Assembly: GCA_021647375.1 (NCBI GenBank)
Contig: JAKIUV010000003.1
Location: forward strand, 1-64,000
Reading direction: 5' to 3'
Origin: Robiginitomaculum sp.
GTDB lineage: Bacteria; Pseudomonadota; Alphaproteobacteria; Caulobacterales; Maricaulaceae
DNA: 64,000 nucleotides
Positions 15,651 through 26,000 of this stretch are shown one piece after another (position 1 is the stretch's first letter; each line of letters starts with the position of its first letter). The position numbers and the translations under genes were made by a program. The notes below the pieces were generated by a model. It ran no database searches. It worked only from the letters and a program-made list of their open reading frames with translations, and was not told the DNA's origin.

Positions 15651-15677
15651 CCCGCTCCGAACATAATCCGAAGCGGG
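15651..15677 (-). terminator. Intrinsic terminator after DUF805 paralog 2
   Basis: Read on the minus strand, CCCGCTTCGG (15668-15677) can fold with CGGAGCGGG (15651-15659) as a GC-rich stem with one mismatch and an 8-base loop, followed by TTTT. It lies 28 bases past the stop of the gene at 15705. Confidence 0.7.
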
Positions 15678-15704
15678 CTTAATATTACGTCAGTAGACTA
15701 AAGT

Positions 15705-16193
15705 CTAGTCTGTGCTTTTAATCAACATATTGCCGACATAAGCAATAGCGTAACTGACAATCGCGCCACCAATAGCGCTTGGTATTGCCGTTTTCTTGGC
15801 CGCCGCTTCGCCCATTTGACCCATCATTTTAAACATGGCACCAAGGTCTCCAGCTTCGCCGGCATTTTCCATGGCATCGGCCATTTCATTAGCCATATCA
15901 CCTGCAAACATAGAGCTGATAACGGAACTAACAATCATACTGGCAACAATGAACACAAGAATAGGCACCAAACTCATCCAGCCGGATTTGCCGCCGTCTC
16001 TAAAGCGCTTGATCCACAAGACAACCCAGCACCAAATCATGACGAGTCCTAATATACCCAATATTGAGCCAAGCTTATAACTGATCATTGGCAGTATTGC
16101 CAAAAACGCGGCAATGGCGATCAGAATAATCGCGCCGCGCATAAATTCGGACGAACCAATACGCCCGTTCGGTGAAAATAGTAAATTTCCCAT
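15705..16193 (-). CDS. DUF805 family inner-membrane protein (paralog 2)
   Basis: 162 residues. The start [20 protein letters not shown] is nearly the same as in paralog 1, and the WIKRFRDGGKSGW box is shared. Four membrane segments flank a loop rich in Ala, Met and Glu (about residues 94-130). The strong N-terminal match with its neighbour points to tandem duplication. Function unknown. Confidence 0.85.
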   Translation of the reverse strand: MGNLLFSPNGRIGSSEFMRGAIILIAIAAFLAILPMISYKLGSILGILGLVMIWCWVVLWIKRFRDGGKSGWMSLVPILVFIVASMIVSSVISSMFAGDMANEMADAMENAGEAGDLGAMFKMMGQMGEAAAKKTAIPSAIGGAIVSYAIAYVGNMLIKSTD

Positions 16194-16262
16194 AGTTTCC
16201 TCCCATTAAAGTTATGGTGCATAAAAGCGCTAAATAAGTGATTCTGCAAGCAAAAACTAGAT

Positions 16263-16805
16263 TTACTTGTTCCCCGCAGGGGGAGCGCCGTAGCGGTTAT
16301 CGCCCTTTTGGCCGGGTGTTGTCGCGAGCCAGATGGTAAATGCGAGGGGTGTAATCGCTAGCACCGCACTGATTTTCGGCATATTGGCTTTCATATTTTG
16401 CTGATAGGCTTCTTCGAGAGGTTGGACAGCGGCGCGCATGGCCTCCGTGTCTTGTTGTAAAATTGGGTCGTTCATCAGATCTGCGACGGATTCAAAATAT
16501 TGCAACATGCCAAATTTCAAACCAACAATCATCATGGCCATGAACAACAGGGCAAACATGCCAAATAGCGGCCAGGTCGTCCGCCCCAAATCGTGCAAAC
16601 GTTTGCCGCTAAGGCAAAATACAATGTGCAAATTAAGAAAGAAAAACACCATGGGTATAAAAAATGCGGTAAGGCCTGTGCCTAAAATTGGATAGATAGC
16701 GTGTTGCGCGATATATAATGCTGTTAATACAAAAACGCCAATGATGAACGGCAGGCGGTTAATACGCCCGACAGGCGACAAAAGCAACTTTCTAAAATTT
16801 TTCAT
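16263..16805 (-). CDS. DUF805 family inner-membrane protein (paralog 3)
   Basis: 180 residues from the ATG at 16803-16805; a longer upstream frame lacks family similarity. It has the signature LLLSPVGRINRLPF and the KRLHDLGRTTWP box, a more typical DUF805 form than the other two. Four membrane segments are visible, with an acidic loop before the last. It is first in transcription order among the three tandem paralogs. Role unknown. Confidence 0.82.
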   Translation of the reverse strand: MKNFRKLLLSPVGRINRLPFIIGVFVLTALYIAQHAIYPILGTGLTAFFIPMVFFFLNLHIVFCLSGKRLHDLGRTTWPLFGMFALLFMAMMIVGLKFGMLQYFESVADLMNDPILQQDTEAMRAAVQPLEEAYQQNMKANMPKISAVLAITPLAFTIWLATTPGQKGDNRYGAPPAGNK

Positions 16806-16956
16806 AAAGACGGATTTAAGTCCGCAGAATAAATATGCAAGCCTTAACCGCGTGTTCAAGACTATTATGTAGATTAGCAAGGTGAAACTATTTTGATGTT
16901 GCGCTTTTGTTTCATTTAATATACATCTTATGCGTGTGCTGATTGTTTGGAGAAAG

Positions 16957-18168
16957 ATGAAAACTATTTTCTATATAGTTGTTGCTGTGGGCTTCATGGC
17001 GCTCGGCGCTTGCGAACGCACGGAAATGGCTATGGTTGAAGAAACCCCGCCTGATGTCACGCCTGCAATCACTGGGAAAATACGGCAGAACGCCAATACT
17101 ATTCCGGTAATTAAGATAGAAGCAGGGGGGGTAGCGCAGCAAGAGCCAACAATTACACCCATGATAATGCCTGCCCACAAACAACAGAAAACCGTAAAAA
17201 AATCCAAGATCACCCGACCGAATAAATCCGTGCGCTCTACCCCGTTCAAAGTCCGGCGATGCATGAATATGGGCAATGCCCTAGAGGCTCCCAATGAGGG
17301 CGATTGGGGCTACCGGATTACGGCGCAAGATTTACGCACGGTTGCCGCCGCAGGCTTTGATACGGTGCGCATTCCCATTCGCTGGGACGCCCATACCGCC
17401 CACCGCGCCCCCTATACTATTGATGCATCATTTATGGCGCGGATAAAGACGGTTGTTCGTGATGCGCAAGCAACGGGGCTGGGCGTGATTATTAACGTGC
17501 ATCACTACGAAGATTTAATGGCGCACCCAAAGCGCGAGCAAAAACGTTTTCTGGCCATATGGGATCAGATAGCCCGCACTTTTTCCGGTGCGCCCGACAC
17601 CGTCTATTTCGAGGTCTTGAACGAGCCGACACGGCAATTGAGCAATGCGCAAGTTAATGCGCTCTATGCCAAAGTCCTGCCGATCATCCGCGCAACCAAC
17701 CCGGCGCGCAAGGTGATACTTGGCGGCAACTCGTGGAACAGTATCGACAGCCTCGCCGAAGTCCGCTGGCCGCTGCATAATGGCAAGAGAGATGCAAACC
17801 TCGTCGCAACATTCCACGATTACGGCCCGCACGCATTCACCCACCAAGGCGCAGAATGGTCCGAACCTGTCATGCCTATGGGGCGGCGTTGGGGCGGCCA
17901 AGCAGATATGTCCGAGCTGCGCGACACCTATAAATTGGCACGAGAATTCAAAGCCAAAACCGACCTGCCAATCTTCGTCGGCGAGTTTGGTGTTATCGAT
18001 AAAGTCCCGCTGGCTCAGCGCAATCAATGGATAAAAACCAGACGCAAAGCCATGGAACAAGCCGGATACGCCTGGTGCGCATGGGATTTTTCGGGCGCAT
18101 TCAAATCCTACGATACGCAAGCGGGCAAATGGCTCCCCGGTACCAAGGACGCACTGTTCGGGCGCTAA
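16957..18168 (+). CDS. GH5 family glycoside hydrolase, lipoprotein
   Basis: 403 residues. The start at 16957 follows GGAGAAAG. The N-terminus is a lipoprotein signal with lipobox LGAC (Cys near residue 20). A Lys/Pro-rich linker runs to about residue 95, then a GH5 barrel: MGNALE, FDTVRIPIRW, the acid/base Glu in EVLNEP and the nucleophile Glu in FVGEFG. GH5 enzymes cleave beta-glucans such as cellulose or mannan; the exact substrate cannot be read here. The lipid anchor suggests use of polysaccharide at the cell surface or in the periplasm. Confidence 0.92.
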   Translation: MKTIFYIVVAVGFMALGACERTEMAMVEETPPDVTPAITGKIRQNANTIPVIKIEAGGVAQQEPTITPMIMPAHKQQKTVKKSKITRPNKSVRSTPFKVRRCMNMGNALEAPNEGDWGYRITAQDLRTVAAAGFDTVRIPIRWDAHTAHRAPYTIDASFMARIKTVVRDAQATGLGVIINVHHYEDLMAHPKREQKRFLAIWDQIARTFSGAPDTVYFEVLNEPTRQLSNAQVNALYAKVLPIIRATNPARKVILGGNSWNSIDSLAEVRWPLHNGKRDANLVATFHDYGPHAFTHQGAEWSEPVMPMGRRWGGQADMSELRDTYKLAREFKAKTDLPIFVGEFGVIDKVPLAQRNQWIKTRRKAMEQAGYAWCAWDFSGAFKSYDTQAGKWLPGTKDALFGR

Positions 18169-18185
18169 GATTTGTCAAGAAAATC

Positions 18186-19154
18186 CTAAGCCGCGTTGAC
18201 ATAGGGCATTAAGCTTTCATGGATCTCCGGGCTTTCTTCGCGGAGGAATTTTAGTAGGGCTTTTTCATTTGCATCCAAACTACTATTGCGGTTTAGCCGC
18301 TCGACCAGCCAATAGGCTTCACTTTGTGTGACCCGCTCAGCATCTGCGATGCCCGCTTTATTGGTGTGGCTATATTCGTATTCAGGGTTACTGAACAATG
18401 ATTTCACCGCATCACCAAAGCCTTTAAAACTCGGGACAACAAAGCCTTGGCCTTTCTGCTCCAACCATCTTTCGCGGCGCAGGGTTTCGGCCATATCCGG
18501 TTCTTCCCATGCCGCCAGCATCATCAAATGATTGGCAATAGCGCCGACGAACAGCCGTTGCCAACTGTCTGAATTATCTGCATCTACCACTGCATCATTT
18601 ATGTCGAATAAAGCTTCGGCTTCGGCCTTAGAAATCCCGACACCGCCCTCGGAACTACACGCGTAAAGTACGCGGCGCAAAATATCGACCTCAGCTTCGC
18701 CGATAACACCCGGCTGCAACTGACGGCCTTGAGCCAGAAAGCCGCGCCCTTCAAGCACAGCAATTTTGACTTGATTAAGAGCATATATCTCAAGCTCGTC
18801 CGTGACATTGTTGGCGATTTTCATCACATACATCAACAGTTCCAATTCAGTACGGGTTTCCACAACGCCGTCATGGTCAATGCGCGCCATCAACCACGCC
18901 GCATTGGCTTGATTGATATAACCGTGAGGCATGGTTTGGCGGACGAGGAAATGGGTGATTCCTTCCAAGAACAAATCAAACCATGTGTCCGGTTTTCCTG
19001 GCAAGTGATTGATCTGAAATAGCATGTCGGCCTCTTGTACCGTTATGTGGCCATCTTCGAAAACCGTCCGGCGCACATTTAGTACATCGCCGTCATCTAG
19101 GTGGCTCGCGGCCAATATTTTTTCCAATAATTCACGTAATATAGGTTTAGGCAT
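18186..19154 (-). CDS. Internally duplicated protein of unknown function
   Basis: 322 residues with no signal peptide or membrane segment. Two related halves are visible. Residues 24-70 (LNVRRTVFEDGHITVQEADMLF, LFLEGITHFL) match residues 155-210 (VDILRRVLYA, ISKAEAEALF, LFVGAIANHL). The following AWLMARIDHDG segment matches YWLVERLNRN near residue 285. The all-helical look with Asp-rich turns recalls TerB-type domains, but I cannot confirm that. It ends 17 bases from the GH5 gene, convergent with it. Confidence 0.65.
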   Translation of the reverse strand: MPKPILRELLEKILAASHLDDGDVLNVRRTVFEDGHITVQEADMLFQINHLPGKPDTWFDLFLEGITHFLVRQTMPHGYINQANAAWLMARIDHDGVVETRTELELLMYVMKIANNVTDELEIYALNQVKIAVLEGRGFLAQGRQLQPGVIGEAEVDILRRVLYACSSEGGVGISKAEAEALFDINDAVVDADNSDSWQRLFVGAIANHLMMLAAWEEPDMAETLRRERWLEQKGQGFVVPSFKGFGDAVKSLFSNPEYEYSHTNKAGIADAERVTQSEAYWLVERLNRNSSLDANEKALLKFLREESPEIHESLMPYVNAA

Positions 19155-19272
19155 GTGTATCCCTCTTAAATATGAACAAGGAAGTTAGCAAATAATGCTT
19201 ACAAATCCGCTAACGCCTTATATATTTTTGCTTAACTGTTTATTCGCGTGAAGTTTAGGGGTATGTGGCCAT

Positions 19273-21054
19273 ATGTCCGCACCAAAACCCCTTACCGCTA
19301 CCCCGCCCGCTCTGCTTTCATGGTCAGAGAATGGGGAGCCTGTGGCGGAAAATTTTGATGATGTTTATTTTTCGGTCGACGGCGGCCTGGCGGAGACCAA
19401 GGCCGTGTTCTTGCAAGGTTGCGGCTTGCCGGATGCCTGGCAAGGGGCGCGTGTATTTGTTATTGGCGAGCATGGGTTTGGCTCCGGTCTGAATTTTCTC
19501 GCCGCATGGGCATTATGGTTAGAAACTGCCAAGTCGGGGCAGCGCTTGCACTTTCTATCAGTCGAAGCCTTCCCGCTTTGCATAGAACAATTGCGACGGG
19601 CGTTAGATAAATTCCCAACACTTAAGCCACTAGCAGACCAGCTTATCGCCAAATGGCCCGACCGGGTAAAGGGCGTCCACAGACTGCATTTCGGGGCGGT
19701 GGTTTTGACCCTGTTCTACACGGACATAGACCACGCACTGGTAGATATGGACGCACGCATAAATGCCTGGTTTTTGGACGGGTTTTCCCCGGCCAAAAAC
19801 CCTAATATGTGGTCGGATAAAGTCTTTGTACAGATGGCAAAATTATCAGCACCACTGGCTCGTGTGGCTAGTTTCACTGTGGCGGGTCATGTAAGACGCG
19901 GATTGGCTGCGGCGGGTTTTACCGTAGAGAAAAAGCCCGGATTTGGCCGCAAGCGCGAACGACTGGAAGCGGTTTTTGCGGGGGGACTTAGGCCCAAACA
20001 AACCACAGCTATATCAAACACGCCCGTTATTATCGGCGGCGGAATTGCGGGTGCAAGTCTTGTCCATGCCTTTAATTTACGCGGCATTACGCCAACCCTC
20101 ATAGAACCCCATAGCGACCTTAAAACTGCGGCCAGCGGTAATCCGGCGGGGCTTGTTATGCCGAAACTGGACTTGCAAGACAGGCCGGAATCCCGGTTTT
20201 ATAATGCGGCTTATTTGTATGCGCTCAGTATATACCGCCAATACGGTACGGTGTTGCGCGAGGGCGTTTTGCACATGGCCACATCTGAAAAAGAAGCCGA
20301 GCGATTTGCCAAAATTGCGGCCTATCAAGCGCTTCCTGAACATGAAATGCGGGCGGTCACACGAGGCGAAGCTGAGAGCATGCTCGGCCATAAGATCACC
20401 ACACAATATGGCGGTCTATATTTCCCGTCCGCCCTAACAATTTCGCCCCTAGCCAGCACTCAAAATTTAAGCAAAAACTGCACCCATATCCAAGCCCGAA
20501 CGGCGCACTTAAAATGCCAAGACGGGGTTTGGCAAGTCTTGGACGGGGCGGGGGAGATACTGGCAAAAACCGATGCTTTATTCGTTTGCAATGGTGCCAA
20601 TATTCAAGACCTTTGGTCTGCTGATGTGCGCTTTACGCGCGGTCAGATTTGCTGGGGCGACAGCGCCCAATCCGGCAAAGCTTTGATTGCTGGTAACTAC
20701 GCGGCACCGTATGAAAATGGTATGCTTCTGGGTGCCACCCATGACCATGTTGGGGCGGGAGAAAATACAAAAACCAATGCTGCGGACACCGCAGAAATAA
20801 TCGCGCAATACGCGGCTAATACCGGGCAAAAGATCGACAATAAAAACTGGCAAGCCCGCGCCGCCGTGCGGGTGACAACCCGCAATACCTTGCCTATCGC
20901 AGGGCAAGCGGAAAACGACTTGTTTGTCCTCAGCGGACTTGGGTCGCGCGGGCTGATGATGGCACCACTTCTGGGCGAAGCTTTAGTGTGCAAAGCCCTC
21001 GGTGAACCATCTCCACTGGACATAAAGACGCAGATGCGGTTTGGGTTAAGTTAA
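19273..21054 (+). CDS. mnmC: Bifunctional tRNA mnm5s2U synthesis protein MnmC
   Basis: 593 residues. Residues 1 to about 235 are the methyltransferase half (GEHGFGSGLNFL; WFLDGFSPAKNP; GRKRERLEA). From about 250 on is the FAD-dependent oxidase half (VIIGGGIAGASL; LSGLGSRGLMMAP). Together they turn cmnm5s2U into nm5s2U and then mnm5s2U at the wobble base of tRNAs for Lys, Glu and Gln. Length and domain order are as expected for the fused enzyme. The ATG at 19273 is the first that includes the conserved N-terminus. Confidence 0.95.
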   Translation: MSAPKPLTATPPALLSWSENGEPVAENFDDVYFSVDGGLAETKAVFLQGCGLPDAWQGARVFVIGEHGFGSGLNFLAAWALWLETAKSGQRLHFLSVEAFPLCIEQLRRALDKFPTLKPLADQLIAKWPDRVKGVHRLHFGAVVLTLFYTDIDHALVDMDARINAWFLDGFSPAKNPNMWSDKVFVQMAKLSAPLARVASFTVAGHVRRGLAAAGFTVEKKPGFGRKRERLEAVFAGGLRPKQTTAISNTPVIIGGGIAGASLVHAFNLRGITPTLIEPHSDLKTAASGNPAGLVMPKLDLQDRPESRFYNAAYLYALSIYRQYGTVLREGVLHMATSEKEAERFAKIAAYQALPEHEMRAVTRGEAESMLGHKITTQYGGLYFPSALTISPLASTQNLSKNCTHIQARTAHLKCQDGVWQVLDGAGEILAKTDALFVCNGANIQDLWSADVRFTRGQICWGDSAQSGKALIAGNYAAPYENGMLLGATHDHVGAGENTKTNAADTAEIIAQYAANTGQKIDNKNWQARAAVRVTTRNTLPIAGQAENDLFVLSGLGSRGLMMAPLLGEALVCKALGEPSPLDIKTQMRFGLS

Positions 21055-21112
21055 GGCTTGAGACATTCCGCCCATGAGTTAGGTTAGCGCAAATTTTAAA
21101 CACGAGGATATT

Positions 21113-21898
21113 ATGAAACTTGAAGCAGGTATTTCAGCAGTTATTACGGGCGGCGCATCGGGGCTAGGTGAAGGCACAGCGCGGCTCATGGCCGCCAAGG
21201 GTGTCAAGGTCGGTATATTTGATATGAACGAGGAGCGCGGCGAGAAAATTGCCAAAGAGTTGGGCGGCGTCTTCGCCTTGGTTGATGTCTCGGACGAGGC
21301 CAGCGTTGATGCGGGCTTTGAGAAAGTCCGCGCCGCCAACGGCCAAGAACGCATTATGGTCAATTGTGCGGGTATTGCGGGCGGCATGAAGACCGCTTCA
21401 AGGGATAGAAAGACCGGGGACATCCGCGCCCATTCTGCCGGGTTCTTTTCCAAGGTCATCGCGGTCAACCTCATCGGCACATTTATGTGTACCTCTAAAT
21501 CTGCGGCGGGCATGATGGCATTGGACGGGGTTGAGCCGGACGGCGAACGCGGCGTCATTATCAACACCGCATCGGTCGCCGCGCAAGACGGGCAAATCGG
21601 CCAAGTTGCCTATGCCGCATCCAAGGGCGGCATCCTCTCTATGGCGCTCCCGGTCGCTCGCGACCTAGCCCGCGAAGGCATTCGCTGTAATACAATCCTG
21701 CCGGGTTTTTTCGAAACACCAATTTATGAGCAAATGAAACCAGAGGTCAAAGACGCCCTGCGCGCCTATGTACAATTCCCGGCAAGGTTCGGCACCACTG
21801 AAGAATACGCGCAACTGGTCGCCACTATGGTCGAGCAAGTCTACATCAACGGAGAATATATCCGCGCCGACGCGGGCGCAAGAATGCCGCCGAGATAG
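21113..21898 (+). CDS. Short-chain dehydrogenase, HSD10/3-hydroxyacyl-CoA dehydrogenase type
   Basis: 261 residues. The cofactor motif TGGASGLG, the NCAGI strand, the catalytic Ser in NTASVAA and YAASK are all present. The overall pattern, including GVIINTASVAAQDGQIGQVAY, fits type II 3-hydroxyacyl-CoA dehydrogenases that oxidise 3-hydroxyacyl-CoA with NAD in fatty-acid or branched-chain breakdown. A GAGGATATT stretch lies before the ATG. It follows mnmC by 58 bases. Substrate is inferred from family resemblance only. Confidence 0.88.
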   Translation: MKLEAGISAVITGGASGLGEGTARLMAAKGVKVGIFDMNEERGEKIAKELGGVFALVDVSDEASVDAGFEKVRAANGQERIMVNCAGIAGGMKTASRDRKTGDIRAHSAGFFSKVIAVNLIGTFMCTSKSAAGMMALDGVEPDGERGVIINTASVAAQDGQIGQVAYAASKGGILSMALPVARDLAREGIRCNTILPGFFETPIYEQMKPEVKDALRAYVQFPARFGTTEEYAQLVATMVEQVYINGEYIRADAGARMPPR

Positions 21899-21916
21899 GT
21901 ACTTTTTACTCTTCCT

Positions 21917-22104
21917 CCTCACCCTGCCTGCGGGGGAGGTGCCCCCTCTTGGGGCGGAGGGGGAAACATCTAGCGGCTAACTCGCACCCTGGTTATTCCC
22001 GATTTTTAGGCTTGCGTGGTTTCTTTTACTCCGGCGTTTGCGGAAGCATGCTTCCCCCTCCGCCTACGCTACGCTTCGGCACCTCCCCCATAAATGGGGT
22101 GAGG
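21917..22104. repeat. Dispersed palindromic intergenic repeat, copy 1
   Basis: Outer arms CCTCACCC and GGGTGAGG bound a long imperfect inverted repeat. The left arm carries GGGGGAGGTGCC and GGCGGAGGGGGAA; the right arm carries their complements TTCCCCCTCCGCC and GGCACCTCCCCC. About 80 bases separate the arms. The same plan recurs at 39403 and, more loosely, at 61744. It fills most of the space between the dehydrogenase and the DUF2310-like gene. Confidence 0.85.
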
Positions 22105-22152
22105 ATGAAAACAGTTACACCGCGAAACCCTATTTTAGGTGGACGGCGGAAT

Positions 22153-22926
22153 TCACTGTTGGTCTCCTCCTGAATTGGCAGACAGTTCGGATACAAGACG
22201 GCTTTCTTCACATTTAAAAGCAATGATGTCGTCACTGGTTTTTCCTGCAATCAACCAATCATTGCCTGTTATAGGGCATTTCCGTTGCGCATCTTCTTTT
22301 GTTGGAATATCTCTATAATTGAACAAGAAATAATATGTAGGCACACCTGTGAGTTTTTCTACCAAACCGCATATTTCTCTGCCGGCTGTGTTGATTTTTG
22401 AGTACGGGTTTTGCAACTCACCCTCTGCAAAACCTTCATACACAGAGTTAATCCATAAGCCGTGAATGCGTTCATAGTCCTTTTGCCAAAATACGATATT
22501 GTCATAATCATCGCCGCCGTGGTCTGTTGGCGGAATTTTGTATAAGGGGATGGGTGTGTGCGTATCCCCACAAACAAGCGGTGATGACCAGCCAGAGCGC
22601 ACTATATAAAAGCTTGGTTTTTCTGGTATATCTTTGTGCGTATTATCAGCATCCACACCTGTTTGCACATGCTCAATGATACAACCATTTTTCTCAATAT
22701 TGCTCATTATTTTCAAAGTATAAGGGCTACAATATTTCGAAGAAAGCGAGTTTAACTCAGGGCAAAATACGGGTATCCTTATCGTGTCACCCCGAAGAAC
22801 AATCATATGTTCTCGCTGTGACACCTGGCCTGTGCGTTCTAAAAAATGAACATATGAGCTACAATCATCAACCCAATTTTTATATTTAGGGTTAGTGTTT
22901 TTGATAATAATATCGAATGCGTACAT
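22153..22926 (-). CDS. DUF2310-like protein with degenerate zinc ribbon
   Basis: 257 residues from the ATG at 22924-22926; an in-frame TTG lies 21 bases upstream. The C-terminal third follows the DUF2310 pattern (GVPTYYFLFNY ... CP..G..W ... FKCEESRLVS). In that family, two CxxC pairs bind zinc. Here CPITG and CEESR keep only the first Cys of each pair, so the site is probably lost. The N-terminal part is Asn/Lys-rich. The family is described as possibly nucleic-acid binding, without a firm role. It stands alone, flanked by the repeat and the efflux operon. Confidence 0.65.
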   Translation of the reverse strand: MYAFDIIIKNTNPKYKNWVDDCSSYVHFLERTGQVSQREHMIVLRGDTIRIPVFCPELNSLSSKYCSPYTLKIMSNIEKNGCIIEHVQTGVDADNTHKDIPEKPSFYIVRSGWSSPLVCGDTHTPIPLYKIPPTDHGGDDYDNIVFWQKDYERIHGLWINSVYEGFAEGELQNPYSKINTAGREICGLVEKLTGVPTYYFLFNYRDIPTKEDAQRKCPITGNDWLIAGKTSDDIIAFKCEESRLVSELSANSGGDQQ

Positions 22927-23041
22927 GGTTGATAGCGCCTTCAGCAATTTAGCAATTGAACTACAGACAGTAATTGCAACGCTTATGCTTTGTCAATCTC
23001 TGGGCTAGGGAGTAGGGGCTGTGTGGCTTGGGTGACGCCAA

Positions 23042-26000
23042 TTACTCCGCGAAATCGTGTTCTATGTTGGCGGTGAAACTTTCTGATTGTCTGCGCAGGA
23101 ATAGCCGAGCCGAGCCGCGTTTTATGTCTGCACCGATACCGTAGAGGGCGGGGACAAAGAATAGGGTGACGAACAGGGCGAACAGCACACCGAAGGCCAA
23201 GGCTATACCGACCGGGATTAGCCATTGAGCCTGGATGGAGCGTTCCATCATCAGCGGCACAAGGCCGACGAATGTGGTCAGCGAGGTTAGTAATATCGGG
23301 CGGAACCTTTTGGTGCCTGCTTCGATCAAAGCTTGCGCCCCGTCCATGCCTTTATCGCGCAGTTTATGCACATAATCCAAAAGCACCAAATTATCATTGA
23401 CCGCCACACCCGCCGCCGCGCTTATGCCCAGATAGGACATCAAAGACAAAGGTTGTCCCATAATTAGATGACCGACAATGGCTCCGGTGAAGCAAAACGG
23501 CATGGCCGCCAGTAAGATAAGGGTAGGCTCCCAATAGGATCTAAAGGCGACGGCGATGAGAAAATATGCGACGAGAAGAGCAATGCCGCCGAACCGCAAT
23601 AATTCGCCCATAAATTCGGCCTCGCCTTGGGCGCGGCCAATATTGCCTCGCGTGACATCGGGGTGGCGTAGGTCAAACCCTTCGAAGAAGTCTTCCTTCA
23701 GGGTGTCGCGTATTTCGTTTATCCGCTCAGGCAGAACTTCGGCAGAGACAATAACCGCCCTTTGTCTTTCCCGGCGCAGAATTTGCGACACGCCTTTATC
23801 AAACCGCAGGTCGGCAACCGCCGCCAATGGCACTTCGCGGCCATCATTGGCGCGAATACGAATTTGGCCAAGGAAGTCCAAACTCTCGCGGTCGCTGCGC
23901 GGATACCGCACATAGACCCGCACATCTTCGCCGTCCCTAGGCAGACGCTGTACTTCTTCACCAAAAAAACCTTGGCGGACTTGGCGGGCAATTATAGCCT
24001 GCGTAATGCCGAGAGCTTCGGCGCCGGGCTTCAGTTCAAAACGCACTTCATCGGCGCTACTTTCGCTGTCATTAATAACATTGAACACACCTTCATAAGA
24101 GCGAAGTTTCGACATTAAATCGTCGGCAGCTGCATTTAGTGCGTCTAAATTTTGTGAATTAAGCACGTATTGGATAGCCGGGTCGTTATTGTTATCCTTG
24201 TAATTGACCTCTATTTTCTCGGCGTCTGGGATTTCACCCATTAAGACACGTAAGCGGTCAGCCGCAGCTTTGGCCGTTAGACTGCGGGTTTCCGGCGGCA
24301 CCAATTTGACCAAGGCCAGAACCTGATTATCTCTTGAGCGGGTATACCAGTTTTCTATGAGCTTGCCCTCGCCTTTAGTACTTTCATTGATCTCTTCGAC
24401 CAAAGCTCTTTCCGCCACTTGGATCTTCTCCAAGACTTGTAAAGTGCGGCTATAGGGCGTGCCTTCTGGCAGGTCGACGGTGATAGAAATTTGATCCGAT
24501 TCGCTCTCCGGCATAAAGGATGTTTTGACAATGCCATTGGTCAACAGGCCTATGGACAAAAGCATGGCTCCGACAAATGTTGCCGCCGTTAGGTAGCGGC
24601 GACGCAAAGTAAATATCATGACGGGACGATACCAGTTATGGGCGGCCCAAACCATGCTGTCCGCCAAGCGGTTTTGGAAACGGGTCAATGGGTTTTTAGG
24701 GTTCACTGGTTTTAAGTGGGATAAATGCGCTGGTAATATCAACAGACTTTCGATTAGTGAAAATGTCAAAGCCAGTATTACCACAAGCGAAATCGCACGG
24801 GTGAACTCTTTGGTCGGACCCGATAAAAACATCCAAGGCGCAAAGAATATCATGGTTGTCAATACGGCAAAAATCACAGGCTTGACCACCATTTTCGTGC
24901 CGTTGACCGCCGCCTCTAATCCGGTTTCGCCCTCTTCGGTTCGCGCATGTATGGCCTCGCCGACAATGATCGCATCATCAACGATTACCCCCAATACCAG
25001 CAAGAAAGCGAAAGTGGAAATCATATTAAACGAGACGCCATTTATGGGCAAAAATGCCAGCCCGCCTGCAAAGGCAACGGTAATGCCGACCGCGACCCAA
25101 AACGCTATCCTGAACCGTAAGAACATGATGAGGGTGATAAAGACCAACACCAAGCCCATAGAAAAATTTGAGGTAATTGTATGCATACGGCCAGAGTACA
25201 CTTCCGAATTATCGTTCCACAATGTCATGCTGATACCGGGCGGGAGATCCTTCGATGCTTTTTCAATATAGCCTTTGACCGCATCTGCCATTTTGACGAT
25301 GTCCATATTGGAACCGCTCATGATTTGCACCAAGATTGTATGCTCGCCGTTAACTGTGGCCATCAAATTAACTTGTTCAAACCCGTCGATAACTGTGGCC
25401 ACATCGGAGACACGCACTACGGCACCACTGGAGGTTTGGCGGATTATAATTTGCTCAAACTCTTCGCGGGTGTCCGCCAAATTACGGGTGCGGAGCTGCA
25501 CATTACCAATGCCTGTGCGTACCGTACCCGAAGAGGAATTTACCGATGTTGCCCGCACGGCAGCCGCGACTTCACCCAGCGTTAAACCATAAGACTTAAG
25601 CGCCGTCTCGGAAACTTCAATAGATACTTCCTCGCCGCGCACGCCAAATAACCCGACGGACGGAACATAGGGTAAGAGCGCCATTTCGCGGCGGATTTTC
25701 TCTGCTGTCCGCTTGAGGAGCCGCTCATCAACTTCGCCGGAAACCGCGACCCGGATGACTTCGCTTCGGTTCTCGAACCTACTGACAACAGGTGGCTCTG
25801 CGGCGGCGGGGAAGCCGTTTATAGAATCGACTCTTTGTTTGATGTCCTGGACAAAGGCCGCGCCGTCTATGTCTTGCTTGCCAATAACCCAAACGAAACC
25901 GGCGCCCTCTTGAGCTTCGGCCCATAACCTATCTATGCCTTTAACTTGTGACGTGGCTTCTTCGAGGCGGACAACAATTTGCTCCTCAATATCTTGGGGA

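Noticed and set aside
21949..22250. Short open frames on both strands within the repeat at 21917-22104 and just after it
   Set aside because: They follow the palindromic repeat arms and have no recognisable protein features.
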